Of a DNA stretch of 64,000 bases, positions 33,458-41,319 are shown piece after piece. A model generated the notes under the pieces. It had not been told where the DNA came from. It did no database searches and saw only the letters and a list, made by a program, of their open reading frames with translations. The DNA is from Montanilutibacter psychrotolerans (lineage in GTDB: Bacteria > Pseudomonadota > Gammaproteobacteria > Xanthomonadales > Xanthomonadaceae). Each line of letters begins with the position of its first letter. Position 1 is the first letter of the stretch. The position numbers were made by a program, and so were the translations under genes. The stretch lies in assembly GCF_003719825.1 (NCBI RefSeq), contig NZ_RIBS01000009.1, positions 50,195 through 114,194 of the forward strand. The letters are read 5' to 3'.

Positions 33458-33921
33458 CCACGCGCTTTACGTTGCGCACGATGGCGCTGCTGTTGCGGCA
33501 GGGGCGCCGGCTCAACGCGCTGTCATGGCTGCTGCTGGCCCTGGCAGGTGGGTGGCTGGTAATCGCGGCCAGCGGGCAGGGCACGCTCGCAGGCGGGTCG
33601 CTGCCATGGCTGCTGGTCAGCGTGAGCGCCGGCCTGTTGCAGCTCTACCACGCAGTACGTGTCGATCTCGATGCCGACCTGCTGGAGGCGCTGTCGGAGG
33701 CCGGCGGCGCACCTGGCGGTTCGGACGAAGACGTCGCCGACGCGTCCGCGCGCACGCTCGACGCCAGCCTGCAATCGTTGGGTCTTCAGCCACCCTCTGG
33801 TGGCGGACGGGATTGGCGCGCGCGCTGGCGGGGTGCGCGCCGGCTGCTGCTGTGGCAGTCCGCGTGGCTACTGGCCCAATGGGTGTCTGTCGGATTGGCG
33901 TTGTGGAGTGCATCGTCGTGA
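33454..33921 (+). CDS. Membrane protein of unknown function, operon gene 4
   Basis: A 155-residue protein with two closely spaced hydrophobic segments near the N-terminus (about 22-65) and one at the C-terminus (about 132-152). Between them lies an acidic loop (LDADLLEALSEAGGAPGGSDEDVADASARTLD). I recognise no family. It overlaps the upstream stop by four bases (ATGA) and the downstream GTG by four (GTGA), so it is a genuine operon member. E. coli ynbABCD lacks it. Confidence 0.7.
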   Translation: MTTRFTLRTMALLLRQGRRLNALSWLLLALAGGWLVIAASGQGTLAGGSLPWLLVSVSAGLLQLYHAVRVDLDADLLEALSEAGGAPGGSDEDVADASARTLDASLQSLGLQPPSGGGRDWRARWRGARRLLLWQSAWLLAQWVSVGLALWSASS

Positions 33922-35405
33922 GTGAAGGCCGCAACCAGACTCCGCCCGCCAACTGGACCGCCACGCAGCAGGCGCTGTGGCAGCGGCTTCAGGACTACGA
34001 CTTCGGCGATCGGAACGACGGGGGAGCGGGCGGTCGCCCGCGTGGTTTCGCGGCACGCCTGGCACACACGCTGGGCTGCTCGCAGGCCAGCGCCGAGTCC
34101 GCGTTGATCGAGTACCGCCGGTTCTGCTTCCTGGCCGTGATCGGCAGTCAAGAGGTCACGCCCAGCCGGACCGTCGACGCGGTCTGGCACCTGCACCTCA
34201 CCGACTCGCGCGAGTACTGGGAGCGGTTCTGCCCGCACGTACTCGGCGTGCCGTTGCACCACCTCGCCAGCGACGGCAGCAGCGCCGATACCACGCGCCA
34301 TCGTGCGCAGTACCAGGCCACCTGGGACGCCTACCGGATGCACTTCGGCCCGCCGCCGGAGACGTTCTGGCCGCCACCGGAGCGCCACGCGCGCGCGTCG
34401 GCGCCGCGCATGCCCCTGAGCCAGGTCTGGCCCGCCCCGGACACGGGCTCGGCATCGCTGCTGGTCTGCGGCGTGCTGATGGCGCTGGTATGGGGCTTCG
34501 GCGCGCTGTCCGCAGCCGAGCCGAACCCGCTGGAGTGGCGCGGTGGCTGGTTCCTGCTGTTCCAACTGGTGCTGTCCGCGCTGACGATCGTCGCGGCCAG
34601 GCGCCTGCGCCGTGCGCTGCGTGATCGCGGCAGCGTCGGTGTCCAGGCCGAATCGCCAACGCCGGTCGAGCTGGGCTTCCTTGCGCGCGGCGCACCGCGC
34701 GCGGCCGACGTCGTGGTCGCCGACCTGCTGCAGCGCGGCGCGCTGCGCGTGGATCTGCCCCGCGACGCGGCCGGGGTGGCGCACCCCGCCACGCGTTCGT
34801 GGTTGCGTGCGGCCCACGGTGGTGACGATCTTCCGGTGGAACTGCGCGACGCACTCGCCACGGTGCGCATGGACGAGCGCATCCACAAGGCCTTGACGGC
34901 GATCACCGAGTCACAGGAGTCGGTGCGTTCGGCGCTGGAACGCAAGCGACTGCAGTTCGACGCGGGCACCGCCCACGCCTACGCGCTGATGGCCGCCTCG
35001 CTGCCGGCGTTCGCGGTGGTGTCGGGCCTGGCCAAGATCGCCATCGGACTGGAGCGCGATCGACCGGTGGGGCTGCTGACCGTGTTGACCACGTTGATGG
35101 CGATGGTGGTGGTCGGCTTCGCACGGATACCGGTGTGGCACACGCGCGCCGGTGCCGCGGCCCTGCACCTTGCTTCCAAGCGGGTATCGGGCCGAGCGAA
35201 CGACGATGACCTGCTGCAACAGGTGGCCTTGGCCGGAACTCCGGTGCTGATCGGCAGTGCCTACGCCGACTACCACCTCGCGCGCACGCCGCCACCGGGC
35301 AGCGCTACCAGCGATGGCGTAAGCAGCTGCGGCGGCTCGACCGGTAGCGGCGACGGCGGTGGTGGCGGTTGCGGCGGCGGTGGATGCGGAGGTTGCGGTG
35401 GATAA
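33918..35405 (+). CDS. TIGR04222-type membrane protein with Gly/Cys-rich tail, operon gene 5
   Basis: A 495-residue protein. Residues about 1-135 resemble GRDP-type glycine-rich domain proteins (VDAVWHLHLTDSREYWERFCPHVLGVPLHH, with regularly placed His and Trp). The middle resembles TIGR04222 membrane proteins: two hydrophobic segments (about 185-220), PVELGFLARGAPRAADVVVADLLQRGAL, and another hydrophobic pair (about 355-400). The last 35 residues are a run of Gly and Cys (GDGGGGGCGGGGCGGCGG) typical of the family, possibly metal-binding or processed. The next gene's GTG start lies inside the final codons. Role unknown. Confidence 0.8.
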   Translation: MSEGRNQTPPANWTATQQALWQRLQDYDFGDRNDGGAGGRPRGFAARLAHTLGCSQASAESALIEYRRFCFLAVIGSQEVTPSRTVDAVWHLHLTDSREYWERFCPHVLGVPLHHLASDGSSADTTRHRAQYQATWDAYRMHFGPPPETFWPPPERHARASAPRMPLSQVWPAPDTGSASLLVCGVLMALVWGFGALSAAEPNPLEWRGGWFLLFQLVLSALTIVAARRLRRALRDRGSVGVQAESPTPVELGFLARGAPRAADVVVADLLQRGALRVDLPRDAAGVAHPATRSWLRAAHGGDDLPVELRDALATVRMDERIHKALTAITESQESVRSALERKRLQFDAGTAHAYALMAASLPAFAVVSGLAKIAIGLERDRPVGLLTVLTTLMAMVVVGFARIPVWHTRAGAAALHLASKRVSGRANDDDLLQQVALAGTPVLIGSAYADYHLARTPPPGSATSDGVSSCGGSTGSGDGGGGGCGGGGCGGCGG

Positions 35406-36099
35406 GCGCGCTATCGAAGGACAGGACCCGCACGGCGCCAACGACGCCGGCGTGGATGCGGCGCGCCCCTGGCGCGAGCGCTGGTCGCGCGCCGTGGTGG
35501 TGTGGCTGCGTGCGCGTGGCGCCACCCCGAATCGCCTCTCCTGGAGCAGCGTGGTGTTCGCGATGGTTGCCGGCCTGTCGTTGATGCTCGCATTGCGCGA
35601 ACCGCCGGCCTCGGCGGCGGCATTGCTGGTGATCGCGGCGGTGGCGATGCAGGCCCGTCTGGCCAGCAGTCGCCTCGACGGCTTGCTGGCGACGTACGCC
35701 CGGCTGCGCGGACGCGCCGGCGAGGTCTACAACGACGCGCCCGATCGCGCCGCCGACGCGCTGGTGTTCGTCGGTCTCGGCTACGGCTTGGCGCCGACGT
35801 TCGCCTGGGGTGTCGACCTGGGATGGGCGGCGGCGTTGCTGGCGCTGTCGACAGCCTACGTGCGCGTTCTCGGCGTGGCCTGCGGCTTGCCCGAGCGCGC
35901 CGATGGGCTGATGCCGCGGCGCCGGCGAATGGCGGTGATGAGCGTGGCCGCGTTGATCGCGGCCGTGCTGGTGGGCGTCGGCGAAACCCGGCTCGCGGCA
36001 TGGGCGCTGGCCGTGGCCACCGCGTTGGTCGCCACCGGCGCGGCGGTGACGGCGGCGTTGCGCCTGCGCGCGATCGTGCACCGCCTGGAGGCGCGATGA
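35398..36099 (+). CDS. Second CDP-alcohol phosphatidyltransferase, operon gene 6
   Basis: A 233-residue membrane enzyme of the CDP-alcohol phosphatidyltransferase superfamily, but of a variant subfamily. The signature reads LDGLLATYARLRGRAGEVYN then DAPDRAAD, with Thr where the Arg of DGxxAR usually is and an ND-x-PDR-x-AD ending. Five to six hydrophobic segments follow. The GTG start at 35398 overlaps the previous gene by eight bases and the stop overlaps the next ATG. Having two different family members in one operon suggests two alcohols or two successive transfers. Confidence 0.82.
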   Translation: MDKRAIEGQDPHGANDAGVDAARPWRERWSRAVVVWLRARGATPNRLSWSSVVFAMVAGLSLMLALREPPASAAALLVIAAVAMQARLASSRLDGLLATYARLRGRAGEVYNDAPDRAADALVFVGLGYGLAPTFAWGVDLGWAAALLALSTAYVRVLGVACGLPERADGLMPRRRRMAVMSVAALIAAVLVGVGETRLAAWALAVATALVATGAAVTAALRLRAIVHRLEAR

Positions 36100-36857
36100 T
36101 CGGTGAACTGATTGCGCGATGCTTCAGTTTCGCCATCCATGCAATCACCGGCGCGCGCGCGTTGTGGCAGGGTTGCACGCCGTCCGCAGAGCACCGGGTC
36201 TACTACGGCAATCACTCCAGCCATGGCGACTTCGTGATGATCTGGTCGGCGCTGCCGCCCGCGCTGCGCCGTCGGGTGCGACCGGTCGCGGCGGCAGAGT
36301 ACTGGCAGGGCGATGCGCTGCGTCGCTACCTGATCCGCTCGGTGTTCAATGGCGTGCTGATCGAGCGCGAGGCGGCCAACCGGCACGCCGATCCCATCCA
36401 GGTGCTGTGCGATGCCGTCGATGGCGACAGCTCGTTGATCCTGTTTCCGGAGGGCACGCGCAACCCCGGCGATGGCGTGCTCCCGTTCAAGAGCGGCCTC
36501 TACCACCTCGCGCGCAAACGCCCGGAGCTTGAGTTCGTGCCGGTGTGGATCGACAACCTCTCGCGGGTCATGCCCAAGGGCAAATTCCTGCCACTTCCAC
36601 TGCTGTGCACGGCCACGTTCGGCCGGCCGTTGCGACTGGATTGTCATGAGGACAAGCCGGCCTTCCTGGCGCGCGCGCGCGCGGCGCTGATCGCGTTGGC
36701 GCCGCGCGACGGCAACGGCAATGGCAATGACAGCCACGGTGGGTCGGGAGATGGTCACGGCACCGATGGCGGGCCCGCCGGCAACCGCAACAACAATGGG
36801 ATTGGCGCAAGCACGGCGGCCCACGGTGGCGACAACGGCCAACAGGGCACGCCATGA
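36096..36857 (+). CDS. PlsC-type 1-acyl-glycerol-3-phosphate acyltransferase, operon gene 7
   Basis: A 253-residue acyltransferase. The HX4D motif is in GNHSSHGDFVMIW (about 38-46). FPEGTRNPGDGVLPFKSGLYHLA (about 117-139) gives the substrate-binding FPEGTR motif, and EFVPVWIDNLSRVMPKGKF follows. Predicted reaction: lysophosphatidate to phosphatidate, feeding the CdsA-type gene immediately downstream (ATGA overlap). The last 50 residues are an odd low-complexity tail of Gly, Asn, Asp and His (DGNGNGNDSHGGSGDGHG then TDGGPAGNRNNNG) absent from ordinary PlsC proteins. Confidence 0.88.
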   Translation: MIGELIARCFSFAIHAITGARALWQGCTPSAEHRVYYGNHSSHGDFVMIWSALPPALRRRVRPVAAAEYWQGDALRRYLIRSVFNGVLIEREAANRHADPIQVLCDAVDGDSSLILFPEGTRNPGDGVLPFKSGLYHLARKRPELEFVPVWIDNLSRVMPKGKFLPLPLLCTATFGRPLRLDCHEDKPAFLARARAALIALAPRDGNGNGNDSHGGSGDGHGTDGGPAGNRNNNGIGASTAAHGGDNGQQGTP

Positions 36858-37798
36858 TCGCCGCGATATCCAAGCCGGTGTGGCTGTTTCTCGGCATCGC
36901 CGCGGTGCTGTTGGTGGCCACTGCGGTCTCCGAGGTTCTGCGCTGGCGGCTGCACGGCCGGTCCAGCAGCGTGGTCGACAACCTGGTCGCGCGGATCCGC
37001 GCGTGGTGGGTGATGGCCCTGGTGGTGGGCATCGCGTTCGCGCTGGGGCGCATTGGCGTGATCGTGTTGTTCGCGCTGGTGTCGCTGTTCGCGTTGCGCG
37101 AGTTCATCACCCTCGCGCCCACTCGGCGCGGCGATTACTACGCGCTGCTGGTGGCGTTCTACGTGGTGCTGCCGTGGCAGTACTGGTTGGTCTACATCGA
37201 CTGGTACGGCATGTACACCTTGCTGATCCCGGTCTACGCGTTCCTGTTGCTGCCGATCCTGTCGACCGCCGGCGGCGACACCACGCGCTACCTCGAACGC
37301 ACGGCGAAGGTGCAGTGGGGGCTGATGATCTGCGTGTTCTGCATTTCGCACGTGCCGGCACTGCTGAACCTCAAGCTCCGCGGCTACGAGGGCAGCAACC
37401 TGCTGCTGATCGCGTTCCTGGTGATCGTGGTGCAATCGTCCGACGTGCTGCAGTACATCTGGGGAAAGCTCGCCGGTCGGCGCCTGGTGGCGCCGCGGCT
37501 GTCGCCGTCGAAGACGGTCGAGGGTTTCGTGGGGGGCGTGCTGTCGGCTACCGCACTTGGCGCGGCGCTGTGGTGGATCACGCCGTTCACGCCATGGCAG
37601 GCCGCAGCGCTGGCGCTGGTGGCCAACCTGATGGGGTTCTACGGCGGTCTGGTGATGTCGGCGATCAAGCGCGACCGGGGCATCAAGGACTGGGGGCACA
37701 TGATCGAGGGCCATGGCGGCGTGCTCGATCGTCTCGACTCGGTGTGCTTCGCCGCGCCGGTGTTCTTCCACCTGATCCGGTACTTCTGGAAAGGCTGA
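36854..37798 (+). CDS. Phosphatidate cytidylyltransferase (CdsA/YnbB-like), operon gene 8
   Basis: A 314-residue integral-membrane CDP-diacylglycerol synthase: phosphatidate plus CTP to CDP-diacylglycerol, the substrate of both phosphatidyltransferases of this operon. The C-terminal signature is seen as SPSKTVEGFVGG (about 216) then SAIKRDRGIKDWGHMIEGHGGVLDRLDS. About eight hydrophobic segments. It resembles the YnbB branch more than housekeeping CdsA in context. It ends the operon, 50 bases before the convergent fis gene. Confidence 0.9.
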   Translation: MIAAISKPVWLFLGIAAVLLVATAVSEVLRWRLHGRSSSVVDNLVARIRAWWVMALVVGIAFALGRIGVIVLFALVSLFALREFITLAPTRRGDYYALLVAFYVVLPWQYWLVYIDWYGMYTLLIPVYAFLLLPILSTAGGDTTRYLERTAKVQWGLMICVFCISHVPALLNLKLRGYEGSNLLLIAFLVIVVQSSDVLQYIWGKLAGRRLVAPRLSPSKTVEGFVGGVLSATALGAALWWITPFTPWQAAALALVANLMGFYGGLVMSAIKRDRGIKDWGHMIEGHGGVLDRLDSVCFAAPVFFHLIRYFWKG

Positions 37799-37848
37799 GG
37801 GCGCGCCGCGGGCGTGACCCGCCACGCGCGGCCGGCACGCGACAGCCG

Positions 37849-38121
37849 TCAGCCCAGGCCGTAGTCCTTGAGCTTCTTGCGCAAGGTGGCGCGGTGGATG
37901 CCGAGCATCGCCGCGGCGCGGCTCTGATTGCCTTCGCAATGCTTGAGCACTTCGACGAACAACGGGATTTCCAGCTCGCGCAGCGCGATCTCGTAGAGGT
38001 TCTCGGTGTCGCTGCCGTCCAGATCGCCGAGATAGCGGCGGATCGAGGTCGCTACATGGTCGCGCAGCGGCACCTTGGGGCCTGGGCGGGAGGCGTCGTG
38101 GCGGTCGGTGGCGGCGTTCAA
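37849..38121 (-). CDS. fis: Fis family nucleoid/transcription factor
   Basis: A 90-residue Fis protein that bends DNA and controls growth-phase transcription. The N-terminal variable arm is followed by [41 protein letters not shown], the factor-for-inversion helix-turn-helix domain with its A-x3-LGI-x-R-x-TLR-x-KL core. Length is normal. In related genomes fis usually lies next to purH; here the phospholipid operon separates them. Confidence 0.95.
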   Translation of the reverse strand: MNAATDRHDASRPGPKVPLRDHVATSIRRYLGDLDGSDTENLYEIALRELEIPLFVEVLKHCEGNQSRAAAMLGIHRATLRKKLKDYGLG

Positions 38122-38271
38122 GAAATCCCCGAGACATGCGTCGCGGCATGATGGCCAGGCGACGGGAGGGGGAGTCTAGCGCGGCCCGGCGCCGGAAAAC
38201 ATGACGACGGCGTCATCCGTGTCGCGAATTGCGGTGCGGCCGTCGCGACCGCGCATCGGCCGGAGGCGGCC

Positions 38272-39255
38272 TCATCGGAATTCGAAGGTAAACGCGACGA
38301 TGCGCGGCCCCGGTTCCAGTACCTCGAACTGCACCGTGGCGCTCTGCCCGGGGGCCAACGTGGTCGGCCCGTCGCCTTTGCGGTACTCGCTGGCGGTGAA
38401 CTCGCGTGCGCCGACGGTGCGGCCGTCGATATCGGTCAGGCTCAGCAACAGCGTCGGCCAGGCCTGCGGCCATTGCGCGTCGTTGCGGAAACTCGCGTCG
38501 ACACGCAACACCCCGGGACGCCCGGCGGGACGAACGCTGCGGTCGAGCATCGCGATGGCGGTGGGCTCGCGCCAATCCGGAATCGCGCAGCCCAGCGCGC
38601 CGCAGACCCTGCTGATCAGCGGCCGCCAGCGCGCGTCGGCGGCGAGTTCGGCACGTTGCGCCAGCAGCAGCTGCAGGCCGAGCGCCAGCGTCAGCGCGGC
38701 CACCGCAACGCGCATTGGCCAGCGCCGGCCGTGCGCGTGTCGGGCCTGCGCGCGACGCGCGAAGCTCGGCGCGTGATGGCGTCGCGGACGCGGTCCGGGG
38801 GACGCATCGCTTGCGACCGGCGGCGTCGCGCTCGCTGCGGCGGCCGCGACGTCGGCACCGGTGCCCTCGACCACCGCACCGTCGGTGCCGGTCGTATCGG
38901 TCGGTACGCCCGATGGCGCTGTGGATGATGTTTCAGGCGACAACGTTGCCGCGTCGGTCGTTACCGCATCGCCGGCGACCGCCTCAACCGACGCGTTCGT
39001 GCCGGAGCTGGCGTCAACGTCGCCCGGTCCGCCGTGGCCGGCCGTGGCGTCAAGCTGCTCGGAGATCGGTGGCTCGGTCTCTACCGACGGCGCATCCCGT
39101 TCGTCCCCGGACACCGCGGCGTCCGTCGTGACGTCGTCGAGTGCCGCAGGCGACGCCTGCACCGCGCCCTTGCAACGAGGGCACAACGGCGCACGGCCAT
39201 CTTGATGGGCGATCAGGGCGACCAGGAAGCCGCAGTGTGGGCAGGCGAGGAACAT
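38272..39255 (-). CDS. Zinc-ribbon and DUF3426 domain protein
   Basis: A 327-residue protein. The N-terminal zinc ribbon MFLACPHCGFLVALIAHQDG then RAPLCPRCKG has paired cysteines like MJ0042-type ribbons. A long low-complexity Ala/Thr/Ser/Val/Asp linker spans about 35-170. One membrane segment (about 183-203, MRVAVAALTLALGLQLLLA) leads to the C-terminal DUF3426 domain (about 215-327, ending PGPRIVAFTFEFR). The prmA-DUF3426-fis order is common in xanthomonads. Function unknown. Confidence 0.88.
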   Translation of the reverse strand: MFLACPHCGFLVALIAHQDGRAPLCPRCKGAVQASPAALDDVTTDAAVSGDERDAPSVETEPPISEQLDATAGHGGPGDVDASSGTNASVEAVAGDAVTTDAATLSPETSSTAPSGVPTDTTGTDGAVVEGTGADVAAAAASATPPVASDASPGPRPRRHHAPSFARRAQARHAHGRRWPMRVAVAALTLALGLQLLLAQRAELAADARWRPLISRVCGALGCAIPDWREPTAIAMLDRSVRPAGRPGVLRVDASFRNDAQWPQAWPTLLLSLTDIDGRTVGAREFTASEYRKGDGPTTLAPGQSATVQFEVLEPGPRIVAFTFEFR

Positions 39256-39376
39256 GCGACGAGTGTAAGCGGGCGTTCACGGAACGGGGAGGGGCCGTGA
39301 CCCGGCACGCGATCCCGACGGCGTGCCACGCGAACGCGCGGCACCGTCCGGTCGAGGGCGATCCGGGTGCGGAGGC

Positions 39377-40297
39377 TTAGTGGCGGCGCACGCCGTCGAT
39401 GCGGATCCAGTCGTCGAGTCGCTCGACCTGCAGCTGCTCGAACGCATGCTCGTAGGACAACAGCACCTCGTCCTCCTGGCCCGCCAGGATGCCCGACAGC
39501 GCGATGCGGCCGCCCGGTGCGACGCGCGCGGCGAGGGTGTCGGCCAGCGCGATCAGCGCCGAGGCGAGGATGTTGGCGACCACCACCGGGTAGGTGGCGG
39601 GCGTCTCGTCGCCGGGCAGGCAGACCGCGAGACGGTCGCCGACGCCGTTGCGCTCGGCGTTGTCGTGCGTGGCCAGCAGCGCCTGCGGGTCGTTGTCGAT
39701 GCCCAGCGCCGAGTCGGCACCGAGCTTGAGCGCGGCCAGCGCGAGGATGCCGGAGCCGCAACCGAAGTCGAGCACGCGCGCACCGCGCAGCACGCCTTCG
39801 TCGGCCAGCCCATCCAGCCACTGCAGGCACAGCGCCGTGGTCGGATGGGTGCCGGAGCCGAACGCCAGTCCCGGATCGAGTCTGACCACCGCCGCGTCGG
39901 CGGCATCGGCGCCTTCGGGCAGCGGGTGGTTCCACGGCACGATCCAGGTGCGATGACCGAACTGCAACGGCGCGTACTGGTCCATCCACGCCCGTTCCCA
40001 GTCCTGGTCCTCGACCTGGCGGAACTGCGCCCGTGACCAGTCCAGCTCGACGTCGACCGCCGCCAGCGCATGCAGCAGCAGTTGCTCGGGCGTCTCGGCC
40101 GGAAACAGCGCGGTCAGCACCATCTCGCCCCACAGCGGCGTCTCGCCGACCCCGGGTTCGAAGATCGCCTGCTCGTCGGGTGCATCGGCGTGCGCGTCGG
40201 CCAGGGTGATTGCCAGTGCGCCGACATCCTCCAGCGCGTGCTCGTAACGCGGCTGCTGGATTTCGCTGCAAGGCAGGGTGAGTTCGAGAAAGGGCAT
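39377..40297 (-). CDS. prmA: Ribosomal protein L11 methyltransferase PrmA
   Basis: A 306-residue SAM-dependent enzyme that trimethylates L11. The N-terminal substrate-recognition domain ([32 protein letters not shown]) leads via a linker with [18 protein letters not shown] to the methyltransferase core: [38 protein letters not shown] and [13 protein letters not shown]. The ATG at 40297 begins the conserved N-terminus, against 20 extra residues from an upstream start. Confidence 0.96.
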   Translation of the reverse strand: MPFLELTLPCSEIQQPRYEHALEDVGALAITLADAHADAPDEQAIFEPGVGETPLWGEMVLTALFPAETPEQLLLHALAAVDVELDWSRAQFRQVEDQDWERAWMDQYAPLQFGHRTWIVPWNHPLPEGADAADAAVVRLDPGLAFGSGTHPTTALCLQWLDGLADEGVLRGARVLDFGCGSGILALAALKLGADSALGIDNDPQALLATHDNAERNGVGDRLAVCLPGDETPATYPVVVANILASALIALADTLAARVAPGGRIALSGILAGQEDEVLLSYEHAFEQLQVERLDDWIRIDGVRRH

Positions 40298-40414
40298 CGC
40301 GTGGGCCGGCCGGCAGGTTGGGGCCGCAATTATGGACCGCCGCCGGGCACCCGCCACCCGGCACCCCAGGGCGAGCGCGGGCCGGTTCGTGCGCCGCCGC
40401 CTCCGGCCGCGGCG

Positions 40415-40957
40415 TCAGCGGCAGCCTTCGCCGTGCATCGCCGCGTCGGGCAGACCCGCGCGCAGGGCGTTGACCTTACCGTCGTGCACCTCGAAGACCA
40501 ACGCGTGGCGGCGATCGGTGGAGGTCACGGTGTATCGGGTGGGTGGGCCGTCCGCGCCGACTCGGACCAGGCTGCGGCCGTAGAGCCGCCTCAGCTGTGC
40601 CTCTGGCGTGCCGATGCGCGCACCAGCGGCTGTCGCGATCGAGTCGTCGTCCAATTCGATGCGGGTCATCACCAGGTCCTCGAACATCACCACCACGGCA
40701 CTGCCGTTGATGCGGCTGCGATGGCAGGCGAGGAAGTCCGTCGTCTGGCCGTCCGGCGTGGGCTCGTCGGCGAGGGCGAGGCCGAGCGCGGTGAGCTGCT
40801 CTTCGCGCATGCCCACCCGCACCGCGCCGAGGCGGTCCGCTGCCAGCACCTGGCCATCGATGGCCGGGTTGGGCCCGGTGGCCTCGGCAGGCGTGGCAAA
40901 GGCGAGCGGCGGCAGGAGCAGCAGCGCGGCGATGGCGAAGGACTTGGGGCGTGCCAT
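40415..40957 (-). CDS. Secreted protein of unknown function
   Basis: A 180-residue protein with a clear Sec signal peptide (MARPKSFAIAALLLLPPLAFATPAEA). The ATG at 40957 follows GGAG at 6 bases; a GTG directly upstream is less well spaced. The mature region contains RLGAVRVGMREEQLTALGLAL, a pattern like the small SmpA/OmlA or lysozyme-inhibitor-like repeats that begin with a G-M-(T/R)-xx-(E/Q) turn, two cysteines likely to pair (FLACHRS, GEGC), and an Arg-rich end. Family not recognised with confidence. It is monocistronic. Confidence 0.75.
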   Translation of the reverse strand: MARPKSFAIAALLLLPPLAFATPAEATGPNPAIDGQVLAADRLGAVRVGMREEQLTALGLALADEPTPDGQTTDFLACHRSRINGSAVVVMFEDLVMTRIELDDDSIATAAGARIGTPEAQLRRLYGRSLVRVGADGPPTRYTVTSTDRRHALVFEVHDGKVNALRAGLPDAAMHGEGCR

Positions 40958-41319
40958 CACTCACTCCAGGCGAGTGCGCGAATGTAGCGCAGGCCCCCCG
41001 GGGCACCAACCTCGCGGGATCGACAGTGGTCGCACAGGCGGGTTCGTAGTGGGGTGGGTTGCGCGGCGACTTCCGGTCGCGTTGCCCGCGGGCCACGGCA
41101 GGCACGGGAGATCCAAGGCTGGTGCTGGCGCCGACGTCCGGGCGCACGACCCGGCATCGCGCCGGGCGCCGGTGGGGCCGACGGTAGCTCGCGGCGAGGT
41201 GCCCGCGGCGAGGTGCCGCGGCCCCGCTGGCGCGAGATGCGCGCCAGCGGGTGGTTACGCGTTCGCGCAGCGGCGGCGCCGTTGTGCGGCGCGCGCGCTC
41301 CCGCGCGGGCAATTCGGGC
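40958..41319. other. Non-coding region downstream of accC
   Basis: About 360 bases without a credible gene. It contains a strong hairpin, CCCGCTGGCGCG (41223-41234) against CGCGCCAGCGGG (41240-41251), with no T-run on either side, so it is not a standard intrinsic terminator; it may be an mRNA 3' end stabiliser for accC or a remnant repeat. The promoter of the secreted-protein gene should be near its left end. Confidence 0.5.

Noticed and set aside
41223..41251. Strong GC hairpin downstream of accC as a terminator
   Set aside because: There is no T-run on either strand, so it was kept only as a note in the intergenic entry.
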